From positions 12,501-42,500 of the forward strand of contig JAXCGZ010004419.1 in NCBI GenBank assembly GCA_037179515.1: a stretch of DNA of 30,000 bases, given 5' to 3'. Each line of letters begins with the position of its first letter. Position 1 is the first letter of the stretch. Below the pieces are notes generated by a model. It was not told the origin of the DNA. It searched no databases and worked only from the letters and a program-made list of their open reading frames with translations. The position numbers and the translations under genes were made by a program. Shown here piece after piece: positions 9,406 to 23,022 of this stretch. The stretch comes from Halocaridina rubra (lineage: Eukaryota; Arthropoda; Malacostraca; Decapoda; Atyidae).

Positions 9406-9702
9406 CAGTGTTACCCCGGTTATTCGCGTTTCTTGATTCGCGTTCTCACTGTATCGCGTTTTTTTTTTTGGGGGGGGGCTTTTTTTTTTTTTAGATCACT
9501 GTGACACCAGGATGGGCCAAAAAATGATAAAATTAAGCAGACTTTATAAGGTTGCAAAGAGAAACAGAGATGGAGAGTGTAATGACCTGTCAGATGTGAA
9601 GGGATTATAAAAGATGTGTAATGAATATCCAGCTCTCTGCTGGGTTTTAATATACCTCTGCATTACTTTCATGATGTCTATTCCAATAATTCTTCTTAGA
9701 TC

Positions 9703-9758
<56 letters not shown>

Positions 9759-9761
9759 ATT

Positions 9762-9792
<31 letters not shown>

Positions 9793-10253
9793 TTATTGGC
9801 AACAATAATTTTCCTTTGATGATGATTGTGGAGATTATTATCATCATCATCATTATTATTATTATTAAGGGCTCATCATTGTTTGTACATCTGTTGTTTT
9901 ATTTACTTTTAATAACTGTGTAAAGTGCCCCTCCCTAGTTGGCTGGGACAAGAGAGTGTGGGGGGTTGGGTAGAATAGAATGTTGGAGAGAGAGAGAGAG
10001 AGAATCTTTAAGTAACTTTTTTTTTTTTTTTTTTTTTTTTTTTAGATCACTGTGACACCAGGATGGGCCAAAAAATGATAAAATTAAGCAGACTTTATCA
10101 GGTTGCAAAGATAAACAGAGATGAAGAGTGTAATGACCTGTCAGATGTGAAGGGATTATAAAAGATGTGTAATGAATATCCAGCTCTCTGCTGGGTTTTA
10201 ATATACCTCTGCATTACTTTCATGATGTCTATTCCAATCATTCTTCTTAGATC

Positions 10254-10312
<59 letters not shown>

Positions 10313-10547
10313 ATTATTATTATTATTATTATTATCATTATTATTATTATTATTATTATCATAGGCAACAATAATTTTCCTTTGATGATGATTGTGGAGA
10401 TTATTATCATCATCATCATTATTATTATTATTAAGGGCTCATCATTGTTTGTACATCTGTTGGTTTATTTACTTTTAATAACTGTGTAAAGTGCCCCTCC
10501 CTAGTTGGCTGGGACAAGCGAGTGTGGGGGGTTGGGTAGAATAGAAT

Positions 10548-10583
<36 letters not shown>

Positions 10584-10754
10584 CTTTAAGTAACTCTTGT
10601 TCATTCAACGAAAACTACATTATTTATAGTAAAAATAATGGTTTAATTACAAATCCGTAGTAATAATGATGATGATAATAATAATAATAATAATAATAAT
10701 GATAATAATAATAATAATCTCCCCAATCATCATCAAAGGAAAATTATTGTTGCC

Positions 10755-10822
<68 letters not shown>

Positions 10823-11155
10823 GATCTAAGGAGAAGTTTTAGAATAGACATCATGAAGGTAATGCAGAGGTATAGTAAACCCAGCAGAGAGCTGGATATT
10901 CATTACACATCTTTTATAATCCCTTCACATCTGACAGGTCATCACACTCCATCTCTGTTTCTCTTTACAGCCTGATAAAGGCCGTTTTATTTTATAATTT
11001 TTGGCCTGTCCTGGTGTCATAATCATCTTTATTTTTTTATTTTTTTTTTTTTTTAAATTTATTTTTTTTTTTTTTAAGGCTGATCCTACTTCGCGATTTT
11101 CCTGGTTCGCGCCGGGTCCCGGAACCGAACTACCGCGATAAGGGAGGCAACACTG
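9406..11155 (+). mobile_element. Fold-back element E2 (beta ends)
   Basis: The left end, CAGTGTTACCCCGGTTATTC, is of the same type as F1 at 14805. The right end at 11155 (GGAACCGAACTACCGCGATA ... CAACACTG) matches the right end of F1 at 16541. The interior is E-type: GACACCAGGATGGGCC, GACCTGTCAGATGTG, (ATT)n at 9703-9798 and 10255-10362, (GA)n at 9987-10003 and 10553-10580, then inverted (AAT)n arms at 10676-10718 and 10757-10820. A G9 run flanked by T runs lies at 9459-9492. There is no coding capacity. Confidence 0.85.
9493..10594 (+). repeat. 551-bp tandem duplication inside E2
   Basis: 9493-10043 and 10044-10594 match at a constant offset of 551 bp, with rare substitutions (ACTTTATAAGG versus ACTTTATCAGG, CCAATAATT versus CCAATCATT) and changes in the microsatellites. 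The junction lies in a poly-T run (10018-10043), a likely slippage or recombination point. The near identity suggests it is young. Confidence 0.88.

Positions 11156-12470
<1,315 letters not shown>

Positions 12471-12558
<88 letters not shown>
12471..12558. repeat. (TA)n microsatellite between D and A2
   Basis: About 88 bp, perfect, directly between the D right end and the A2 left end. Confidence 0.97.
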
Positions 12559-12561
<3 letters not shown>

Positions 12562-12704
12562 CTCGGCTTAAGTCGTTTTGAGTTAAGTCGTTCTCGATTA
12601 TACGTTGGTTTTCAAAAAAAAATATATGAAAAAAAAAAAAGTCTGCTACAAATATTAAAATCATAATATCACTATTAAACCATTAAAAGCACATGAAATC
12701 ATGT

Positions 12705-12859
12705 TACTGTACAATAAATAAAAACAACAGCACATAAAATCATGTTATTGTACAATAAATAAGAATAAAAGCATATAAATATCTTCTTAAAATACGTACA
12801 GTAGTTCCAATATCTACCGTTAGGCGTCGTCGCTCGTCATAATAATAATAATAATAATG

Positions 12860-12892
<33 letters not shown>

Positions 12893-13378
12893 GTAATAAT
12901 AAGAATAAGAATACGAATGCGAATAATAATGAGAATGCAGCTGGCATTTGTATTTATCGAAAATTACTTCCTTTGTTCGGGGATATGGATTCCAATGCTA
13001 TAAATAAAAACATAAGCACATAAAATCATGTTATTGTACAATATATAAATATAAAAGCATATAAATATCTTATTAAAATATGTACAGTAGTTCCAATATC
13101 TACCGTTAGGCGTCGTCACTCATCATAATAATAATAATAATAATAATAAGAATACGAATAAGAATACAAATACGAATAAGAATAAGAATGCAGCAGGCAT
13201 TTGCAATTATCGAAAAGGACTTTCTTTGTTCAAGGATATGGATCCCATTGCTATAAATAAAAACAAAAGCACATAAAATCATGTTATTGTACAATAAATA
13301 AGAATCAAAGCATAGAAATATCTTATTAAAATACGTTCAGGAGTTCCAATATCTACCTTTCATCGTCGTCACTCGTCA
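12705..13378 (+). repeat. A2 leader tandem repeats (about 250-285 bp units)
   Basis: Full units start at CATGTTATTGTACAATA at about 12738, 13027 and 13279 (the last cut short), after a partial copy at 12703. Each holds CAGTAGTTCCAATATCTACC and CGTCGTC.CTC(A/G)TCAT, then an (AAT)n tract (12839-12900 and 13121-13149) and GAATGCAGC(T/A)GGCATTTG. The repeats end about 100 bp before the transposase ATG. Confidence 0.85.
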
Positions 13379-13485
13379 TTCCCGCAAAACCGCTATTGTT
13401 TTGAATTTATTAGTGTATGCATGGTATACGTCTGTTTCTTGGCTACTCTCATTCTCATTCATTTGTGACCTTATATTTTGCCCCC

Positions 13486-14658
13486 ATGGCACCTAAGAAA
13501 ATTCCTAGTGCAAGTGCTAAGCGTCATGCTATAACGCTGGACAATAAACTGGGTATGATAAAACGCCTTGAAAAAGGTGAGAAAGTGGTTGCGATTGCAC
13601 GATCTTTTGGGATGAGTCGAACAACTGTATCGACGATTGTACATGATAAGGACAAGATTATAGTGCATATCAAATCTGATGCCCCAGGGATGAAGAACAC
13701 CTTCATCAATAAGAAAAGAGGCAAAATCTTTGAAGAAATGGAAAGTCTTCTTTCTCTTTGGATTGATAGGTTGAATCATTAGCGAGGTGATGTTAGTCAA
13801 GAGATCATTCAAGAGAAAGCCTTGTCTTTGTGTGAGGATCTGAAGAAAATATACCCCGCTGAGAACGATGTAGAGTTCAAGGCAAGTCAAGGATGGTTCA
13901 TGAGATTTAAGGAGCGAAGGAGTTATCACTCCATTGAGAAGCAAGGTGAAAGTGCATCAGCAGATGAACAAGCAGCAGCAGAATTTCCTAATGCGGTAAA
14001 GAAAATCATCGAAGAAAACGGGTTTCTTCCCGAACAGATTTTTAACGTAGACAAAACTGGTTTATATTGGAAAAAATTGCCAGATCGTTTATTCATTTCT
14101 AAAGAGGAGAAAACAATTCCAGACTACAAGGTCTCAAAAGAACATGTGACCATTATGTTGGGAGGTAATTGTGCAGGAGATTTTAAGTTAAAACCATTGC
14201 TTGTGTATCATGCACACAACCCTCGTGCCCTGAAGAACATACCTAAGGCATCTCTCCCTGTTATATGGATGTCTAATCCAAAAGCATGGGTTACTGTCGT
14301 TCTTTTTGAAGATTGGTTTTTCAACCATTTTATCACAGCAGCAGAGAAGTATTGCAAGGAGATGGAGATTCCTTTTAAGATTTTACTTATTATAGATAAT
14401 GCGCCTAACACCACGTCTCTTTTGCAGCCAATGGATCAGGGAATAATTGCTATCTTCAAGCGTTACTATATGAAGCATACGCTGCGGCAAGCAATAGCTG
14501 CCGTTGACCTTGATGAGTCATGCACACTTTGTGACTTCTGGAAGAAATATGACATATTCAAGGCTGTACAGAACATAGCAGCAGCATGGAGTGATGTTCA
14601 AAGCACGGCAATGAAAGGTGTATGGAAGAAGCTGTGCCCGCAATTTTTCGACTTAAGT
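13486..14658 (+). pseudogene. Tigger-like transposase, broken
   Basis: The ATG at 13486 opens MAPKKIPSASAKRHAI, followed by an N-terminal helix-turn-helix (EKGEKVVAIARSFGMSRTTV, residues 29-48) and a second CENP-B-like DNA-binding region ending FKASQGWFMRFKERR (residues 127-145). The DDE_1 catalytic part has NVDKTGLYW (first D), IIDNAP (second D) and LLQPMDQG (third D). A TAG at 13780-13782 interrupts the frame, which resumes in the same phase. About 20-25 codons expected between IIDNAP and NTTSLLQP are deleted in frame at 14404-14408. The C-terminus is lost: CPQFF runs into the terminus and the (TA)n tract. Intact family members are some 500 or more residues; this would be about 391. The family cuts and pastes DNA at TA sites in the nucleus. 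Confidence 0.92.
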
Positions 14659-14700
14659 CGTTCCTCCTGGAACCAATTAACGACGTTAGGTGAGGTATAC

Positions 14701-14804
<104 letters not shown>

Positions 14805-15117
14805 CAGTGTTACCCCGGTTATTCGCGTTTCTTGGTTCGCGTTCTCACTCTATCGCGTTTTTTTTTTTATAAATTGTTATTTTATTTTATGGGTATACGC
14901 AAAAATATTAAAATATTGAAAAAAAAAAAAATTCAATATTTTCATATATTTATTGAAAAAAATTTTCATTATTTAATTGATAAAAAAAAATGTATCTCCC
15001 AGCTTACGAATAATAAAACAGTAAAAAAAATAGTAAAAAACATAAATTTAGATATACGTACGTACAGCATAACTCACAGTACAGGGTATTGCATCATGCG
15101 AAATAGTGTCCGATAGC

Positions 15118-15660
15118 GTACAATGTATTGGGGTCACAGCTACGTGAGCTAGCATATATATTTATATTTCCAGTAGTTTCATGATTTTATTGATAAAAAA
15201 AACGTATTTCTTAGCCTAAGAATAATAAAACAGTAAAAAATAGTAAACAGTATTGCACCACGTAAAATACGATGAAAACGCAAAGGCTCTCACCTACGTG
15301 ACCTAGTGAATATTAAAATTTTCATTATTTTATTGATAAAACAAGTATTTCCTAGCATAAGAATAATAAAACAGTAAAAAATAATACAAAAAACATAATG
15401 TACTAACAGTATTTCACCATGTAAAATACGATACCGCTATCAACGTTTCGGAAAACGAAAAGGCTCTCACCTACGTGACCTAGTGAATATTAAAATTTTC
15501 ATTATTTTATCAATAAAACAAGTATTTCCTAGCCTAAGAATAATAAAACAGTAAAAAATAATAAAAAACATAAAGTACTAACAGTATTTCACCATGTAAA
15601 ATACGATACCGCTATCAACGTTTCGGAAACGAAAAGGCTCTCACCTACGTGAGATAGTTC
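15118..15660 (+). repeat. F1 leader tandem repeats (about 175 bp)
   Basis: The block CTACGTGA(G/C) recurs at about 15140, 15293, 15470 and 15644. The last three are preceded by AGGCTCTCAC at 15284, 15461 and 15635 (periods 177 and 174). Between them lie TTTCATTATTTTATTGATAA, AAGAATAATAAAACAGTAAA and ATACGATACCGCTATCAACG. The same units occur in F2 (about 16970-17400) and inverted in F3 (19085-19500). Confidence 0.85.
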
Positions 15661-15893
15661 ATGGAATGCTATTGGCTGAAAGGTCGGGAGACAACGAATC
15701 ACAGAATTGTTTTTCAATATTTTCTGTATCATGGGGTCTGATTGGCTTTTTCATTGCAGTTTGCTTTTCCCTCCAATTTCCAATGTGCCGCCTCACTCGC
15801 TCAGTCTAACTCTCATGTGCGCCGTTCTCGTTGTGCTTATTAATACATTTTGCTTGTGATTGTGTGTTTATCTCATTCACCGTAATTTTATCT

Positions 15894-16450
15894 ATCACTT
15901 TCATAAAAATTTACGTTGCGTGCTGTTATTTATAATGTAAAGGGTGTTTTTTTAACAGTGCAGGGAGGGTTTATACAGTTTGTAAACGAAAAAATAATTG
16001 TAAATGAGTATGTGTGTCACGTCATCATCACCTCATTCATCGTAATTTTATCTATCACTTTCATAAAAATTTACGTTGCTTGCTGTTATTTACAATGTAA
16101 AGGGTGTTTTTTTAACAGTGCAGGGAGGGTTTATACAGTACGTAAACGAAAAAATAATTGTAAATGAGTATGTATGTCATGTCATCATCACATTCACGGT
16201 AAGTTTTCCTATCACTTTCATAAAAATTTACGTTGCTTGCTGTTATCTATAATGATAAGGATGTTTTTTTAACAGTGCAGGGAGGGTTTATACAGTATGT
16301 AAACGAAAAAATAATTGTAAATGAGTATGTATGTCACGTCATCATCACATTCATGGTAAGTTTTCCTATCACTTTCATATAAATTTACGCTTGCATGCTG
16401 TTATCTATGAAGTAAAGGGTGGTATGTTAACAGTACAGGGACAGTTTATA
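15894..16450 (+). repeat. 157-160-bp tandem units with splice-like signals
   Basis: Units begin at ATCACTTTCAT at 15894, 16054, 16211 and 16368 (periods 160, 157 and 157). Two carry GGTAAGTTTTCC (GT at 16199 and 16356), followed 77-78 bp later by T-rich AACAG or TTAACAG. In the other two the donor is changed to CGTAATTTT. The interval between acceptor and next donor is an 80-bp exon-like block (TGCAGGGAGGGTTTATACAG ... CATCACATTCATG). Confidence 0.82.
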
Positions 16451-16540
16451 CAGTGTAAACGTAATAATATATTAAAATATCTATTTCCTGGTTCGCGCCG
16501 GGTCCCGGAACCGAACTACCACAATAAGTGAGGCAACACA

Positions 16541-18059
<1,519 letters not shown>

Positions 18060-18269
18060 TAACCCCTCGTTTATCGCAGGGGTTCGGTTCCGGGACTGAC
18101 CGCGATAGGTGAATTTCCTCGAAGTAGGATCACCCTATATGTACATAGGTATTTTACATTTGTTTTTATGTTTACTGTATAAACCCTCCCTGTACTGTTA
18201 ACAAACCACCCTTTACTTTATTAATGACAACGTTCAAGCGTAAATATATATGAAAGTGAGAGGGAAACT

Positions 18270-18415
18270 TACCATGAATGAGGTGGTAATGACATGGCAT
18301 TGCGAGAAGATTGCAGAAGGTCACCGAACGAACCATATTATCATCATGTTCTTGTGAGAGTTGTTGGAGTGCTTTCACGTGTTCATACATGGCTTTCAGA
18401 CGTTTGAGTTTAAGG
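18270..18415 (-). pseudogene. Probable C-terminal remnant of F-type Tigger transposase
   Basis: The minus strand reads LSHEEIEEPGLKLKRLKAMY, then VKALQQLSQEHDDNMVRSVT and FCNLLAMP. A terminal helix with ..EHD.N..RS..F... resembles the last part of many Tigger transposases; this is recognition by eye and moderate at best. It is followed by CATG-GTAAGT, so the element's donor-type repeat is fused directly behind it. There is a stop just upstream (about 18413). Confidence 0.4.
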
Positions 18416-18556
18416 CCAGGTTCTTCGATTTCCTCGTGGCTAAGTTACGAAGTGAATTGAATATACAGTACATATGAAAACCCTTGATCGTTATGAAAAA
18501 TATGGAAGTGGAGAGGCCAAGTATCCTATTAGTGATATTTTGAAATACAGTATACT

Positions 18557-18870
18557 TTGGACTTTGCACAAACTGGTCTCAATTCAGGTCAGTCTTCAGA
18601 AACCAATTGTGTTCCTTTTACTTCTATGATGGAGGTGGATGGCATTGAAAACTCTGAAAATGATACTAATGCTCCCCCAGTAGAGGAAATCTCTTGTAAA
18701 TTAGACGTTAAAGAAGATCTGCAGAAGCCGCTTGAAATTAAAGAGGAGTCTGTTCAGGCAAAGGAAATAATTCTGGTGCTCCCCCAGTAGAGGAAATCTC
18801 TTGTAAATCAAATGTTGAAGAAGATCTGCAGGAGCCGCTTGAAATTAAAGAGGAGTCTGTTGAAGCATAG
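18557..18870 (+). pseudogene. Acidic Glu/Lys-rich coding-like block with a tandem duplication
   Basis: A plus-strand frame reads FAQTGLNSGQSSETNC, then MEVDGIENSENDTNAPPVEE and LEIKEESVQA. The segment GCTCCCCCAGTAGAGGAAAT at about 18671 recurs at 18777, giving a unit of about 107 bp that encodes PPVEEISCK ... LEIKEESV twice, the second time in another frame and ending in TAG at 18868. KEE-rich leaders of this kind precede zinc fingers in many arthropod C2H2 proteins, but no finger is present. The block lies antiparallel to the rest of F3 and may be captured host exon sequence. It is not a functional gene as it stands. Confidence 0.4.
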
Positions 18871-19738
18871 GAGACTATTATTGAAAGAACCCCTGAAGCA
18901 TAACATATTAATAAGCACAACGCAATCTGCGCACATGTGAGTTAGACTGAACGAGTGAGGTGAGACAGTGGAAGATGGTGGTAGAACCAAACTTCAATCA
19001 AAACGCCAATCAGACCCCATGATACAGAACATGCAGAAAAACAATTCTGTGATTCGTCATCTCTCACCCTTTCAGCCAATAGCATTCCATGAACTATCTC
19101 ACGTAGGTGCGAGCCTTTGCGTTTTCCAAGACGCCAATACTGTGTACGCTTTCCTACAGAATTTTACATGGTGCAATACTGTGAGTGTATATGTTTAATT
19201 TTATGTTATTTACTATTTTTTACTGTTTTATTACTCTTAGGCTAGGAAATACTTGTTTTATCAATAATATGATGAAAATTTCAATATGTACTAGCTTAAG
19301 TAGGTGCAACCCTTTTTGTTTTCCAAAACGCTGATACTGGTATCGTATTTTACATGGTGTAATACTGTGAGTATTTATGTGTTTTACTATTTTTTAGTTT
19401 TATTATTCTCAGGCTAAGAAATACGTTTTTTTATCAATAAAATTATGAAGCTACTGGAAATTTTAATATATGCTAGCTCACGTAGGTGCAACTCTTTGGG
19501 TTTTCCAAAATGATGATACTGGTATCGTACTCTCTATGGTGAAGAGTTACATGTTCAAATTTATGTTTAATATCAATAAAATAATGAAAATTTTTCTTTT
19601 CAATAAAATAATGAAAATACTGAAAATTTTAATTTTTTTAATATTTTCGCATATACCCAGAAAAAAAAAAAACGCCAATAAAAACCACGATATACTGAAT
19701 TCGCGATAGGTGAACAGCGATATAGCGAGGGGTTACTG

Positions 19739-19748
19739 TATATATATA
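19739..19748. repeat. Short (TA)n between F3 and B1
   Basis: TATATATATA joins the F3 terminus to the left end of B1 (CAGGGGTACCCGTATGAAG). Confidence 0.9.
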
Positions 19749-20439
19749 CAGGGGTACCCGTATGAAGACTTTTCGTATAAAGTCATTCCACCGTTACGTC
19801 AGAGGCCACTATATATTTAATGATTTATTAATAAATTTGCTTTTCGACCTACCTGGGAGGTATGATGAATTCAAACTGCTCTCGCTGAACAGTTTGCAAA
19901 CCTGGCAGAAGAATAGTCACATTGCATTGTTGTATATGTATATACTGTATCAAGTTAATCTTTTTATTTATTTATTTGTTTATGTATTTGGTTATTTATA
20001 GGAATTAGACTAAATTTATTTAAAAAATTGCCAAATACATAACCATAAATGCGATTTTTATTCGAAAAAGTTTGTGGAGTTTGGCAAAAGAATAGTCACT
20101 GCATTATTGTACTGCATACATATATACAAAATTACCAAATTCATAGCCGTAAATACGATCTTTATTCGAAGAAGTTTGTGGAGTTTGGCAGAAGAATAGT
20201 CTTTGCATTATTGTACTGCATACATATATACTGTATGAAGTTAATGGTTTTATTTATTTGTTTCGTTATTTGGTTATATGAAGGAACCATAAATATGATC
20301 TTTTTTATCCGAATATTACGTTGAGGTTGGCTGAAGAATAGTCACACAACCTTGTTGATTATGTATATGCTGTATCAGGTTAATGATTTTATTTATTTAT
20401 ATGTTTATGTAGTTGGTTATTTGAGGGATTTAGACTTTA

Positions 20440-20771
20440 CAGTAATCCCTCGCTATATCGCAGTTCACCTATCTTGAATTCAGTGCATCGCGGATTTTTT
20501 TTGGGGAAAAAAAAATTATTGTGACACCAGGACGGGCCAAAAAATGATAAAATAAAACAGCCTTTATCAGGCTGTAAAGAGAAACAAAGATGGAGAGTGT
20601 AATGACCTGTCAGATGTGAAGGGATTATAAAAGATGTGTAATGAATATCCAGTTCTCTGTTGGGTTTTAACATTACTTCCATGATGTCTATACCTGTAAT
20701 TCTCCTTAGATCTTATTTTTATTATTATTATTATTGGCAACAATAATTTTCCTTTGATGATGATTGTGGAG

Positions 20772-20809
<38 letters not shown>

Positions 20810-21054
20810 TATTATTATTTTTAAGCTCTCATCATTGCTTGTACATCTGTTGGTTTATTTACTTTAATACCTGTGTACAGTGCACTCTCCCTAGTTGGCT
20901 GGGACAAAGAGAGTATGGGGGGTTGGATAGAATAGAATGTTGGAGAGAGAGAGAGAGAGAGAAACATCTTTAACTCTTGTTCATTCAACCAAAACTACAT
21001 TATTTATTGTAAGAATAACGGTTTAATCACAAATTCGTAATAATAATAATAATA

Positions 21055-21110
<56 letters not shown>

Positions 21111-21146
21111 CTCCACAATCATCATCAAAGGAAAATTATTGTTGCC

Positions 21147-21178
<32 letters not shown>

Positions 21179-21490
21179 TAATAATAATAATAATATCTAA
21201 GGATAATTTTTGGAATAGACATCATGAAAGTAATGCAGAGGTATATTAAAACCCAGCAGAGAATTGGATATTCATTACAAATCTTTTATAATCCCTTTAC
21301 ATGTGAGAGGTCATTACACTCTCCATCTCTGTTTCTCTTTACTCATTTTTTGGCCCGTGCTGGTGTCATAATCATCTTTAAATTTTTTTTTCTTTTTTCT
21401 TTTTTTTTTTTAGGTGCTCCTACTTTGCGGAAATTCACCTATCACTGCTTGTCCCGGAACCGAGCCCCTGTGATAAACGAGGGGTTACTG
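20440..21490 (+). mobile_element. Fold-back element E3 (alpha ends), inserted in B1
   Basis: The left end is CAGTAATCCCTCGCTATATC at 20440, and the right end is GATAAACGAGGGGTTACTG at 21490. TA lies on both sides (20438-20439 and 21491-21492). The interior is the E type: arms with GACACCAGGACGGGCC (20523) and the inverse GGCCCGTGCTGGTGTC (21352), (ATT)n at 20716-20736 and 20773-20820, (GA)n at 20943-20962, and (AAT)n at 21038-21109 and 21149-21193. It is the most compact complete E copy (1.05 kb) and serves as the empty site for the insertion seen in E1. Confidence 0.88.
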
Positions 21491-21826
21491 TATATACAAG
21501 GTACCAAATACATAGCCATGAATACAATCTTATGCAAAAAAGTTTGTTGAGATTGGCAGGAGAATAGTCACAAGACATTGTTGTATAATGGTTTTATTTA
21601 TTCACTTATTTATGTATTTGGTTATTTGAAGGAATTAAATTTTAATTTATTTACAAAATTACCAAATATCAATTTTGGAGAAAGAGAAACCAAAAGGACA
21701 ACGCTATAAGAACAATAAGAACACATTTTTAAGAAAAGTGCTTCTCACTCTTTCGTCCGGCATGTTATTTATCATGATCCTTCGATGTGGATGAATATTT
21801 TCAACAGCAAGTTGTTGTAAGTGGCC

Positions 21827-21935
21827 ATTAGAAGAAGAAGAAGTGCATTGGCTGGATGACCAGCATCGACGGCACATCCCAGTGAGCCTCCTGTTGATTC
21901 AGGAGAGAGCATACAGATTGTTTATTGCCGCGAAT
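21827..21935 (+). pseudogene. B-type Tigger transposase fragment (second DNA-binding region)
   Basis: The frame containing WLDDQHRRHIPVSLLLIQER then AYRLF matches the CENP-B-like segment that in Tigger transposases reads W....Q...IP.S...IQE.A..LF. Sequence before and after is not recognisable as transposase, so this is an isolated internal piece. About 110 bp downstream, PNTVVK is followed by the donor-like GGTAAGCAATACTG (22015), a block repeated in B2. Confidence 0.6.
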
Positions 21936-22411
21936 ATATTGATGTTAAGCTGTTCAACCCTAAGTTGGATATTGGACCTAAAGTTATCCAGTTGCATGCC
22001 AAACACAGTTGTAAAGGTAAGCAATACTGTATAGTGTAATTTTGCTATTTTTATGTCTTAGATTAAGAACTTAGATTATTTTTCTATGTTTTGGAGTATT
22101 TATTTTCAGCATTAGTTGGGGACCGAGGGTCGAGGTATAGGTCTTCCAACTTAAGTCGAAATCCGTGTTAAATCAGCTGTCAGAAACAGAGATACAGGGG
22201 GTCTTCATAAAACATCGTTTCAATTTTGCGTCGGTGACCATTGAATGATTAATAATTTACTAATGAATTAATTTTTTGACCTACCAGGCTGGTACGGTAA
22301 ATTCAAACTGCGCGCTGAATTGTTTGTGAGCCTGGTGAATGAATACACAGTTAGCAGCACAGTTCTACTCCTATTTATCAAGTTAATGGCTTTATTTATT
22401 TATTTAGTTAG

Positions 22412-22730
22412 GGAGGGGGCAGGGGTCTATGTGCACCTAGTGGATTTTTTGTTGGCACCTGTTTTATTCAATTCTTTGAAGTATCTATTTTAAGATTTTG
22501 ACAGGTAACAGGCTCAGACAATATACCACGGGGTTAATTTTTACCCTTTATTACAAATAATTGGTACGTGGACGCGAACCGTAGAAACCTCAGAAAGTTG
22601 CATAACTTTTGAACTAAACAGCTTGCAGGGACAAATGAACACATTTTTCCATACAAATTTGACCCAAAAAATCCATTGAAATAAATATTTGTAAGTTTTA
22701 AGCACATCTTGACTTGATATCAGGAGAAAA
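22412..22730 (+). repeat. Element H left terminal inverted repeat
   Basis: About 319 bp, matching 26791-27109 in reverse complement. The outermost bases differ (GGAGGGGGCAGGGGTC versus TCGGAAGAAGGGGTC). Confidence 0.85.
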
Positions 22731-23022
22731 AAAGCGAAAAAAGTCGTAGTCAGTATGGCATTAGTTTATCACATTTTATTTTTTCCTTTCAGATATGTGT
22801 TTGCTGGTGAAAATATGGTCTAATGGATGTTGAAGTGAAGTAAGAAGATGTTTAGACTAGCAATTAAACTATTAAGGTCCATAATTAAATCATACAGTGA
22901 CTAATCATAGGAAAAAGAAAACATTGCGACACTGCCGAAAACCCTACAAAGAAGTTACCATCGACATTATGTATTTTGCATGACCCATCTCTCTCTCAGC
23001 ATGGTAATTTTACAGACTTTAG

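Larger units (their letters stand above)
19749..22190 (+). mobile_element. Tigger-like element B1, interrupted by E3
   Basis: The left end is CAGGGGTACCCG, then a B-family subterminal block at 19855-19910 (GACCTACC ... GAATTCAAACTGC) that also occurs at 22275-22320 and inverted at 29155-29200. Tandem leader units follow, repeating GGCAGAAGAATAGTCAC at about 19905, 20084, 20188 and 20328 with TTTGGTTATTT(A/G)(A/T)AGG and CCAAATACATA. After E3 the leader resumes at 21493, and a transposase fragment follows (21827-21935). The right end is unclear, somewhere in 22100-22190. Confidence 0.65.

Noticed and set aside
9614..10419. Long Tyr- or Ile-rich frames over ATT tracts
   Set aside because: They follow the (ATT)n repeats of fold-back element E2 and shift with tract length between copies.
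13471..13944. Minus-strand 157-codon frame opposite the A2 transposase
   Set aside because: The plus strand has strong Tigger similarity, while the minus frame has none.
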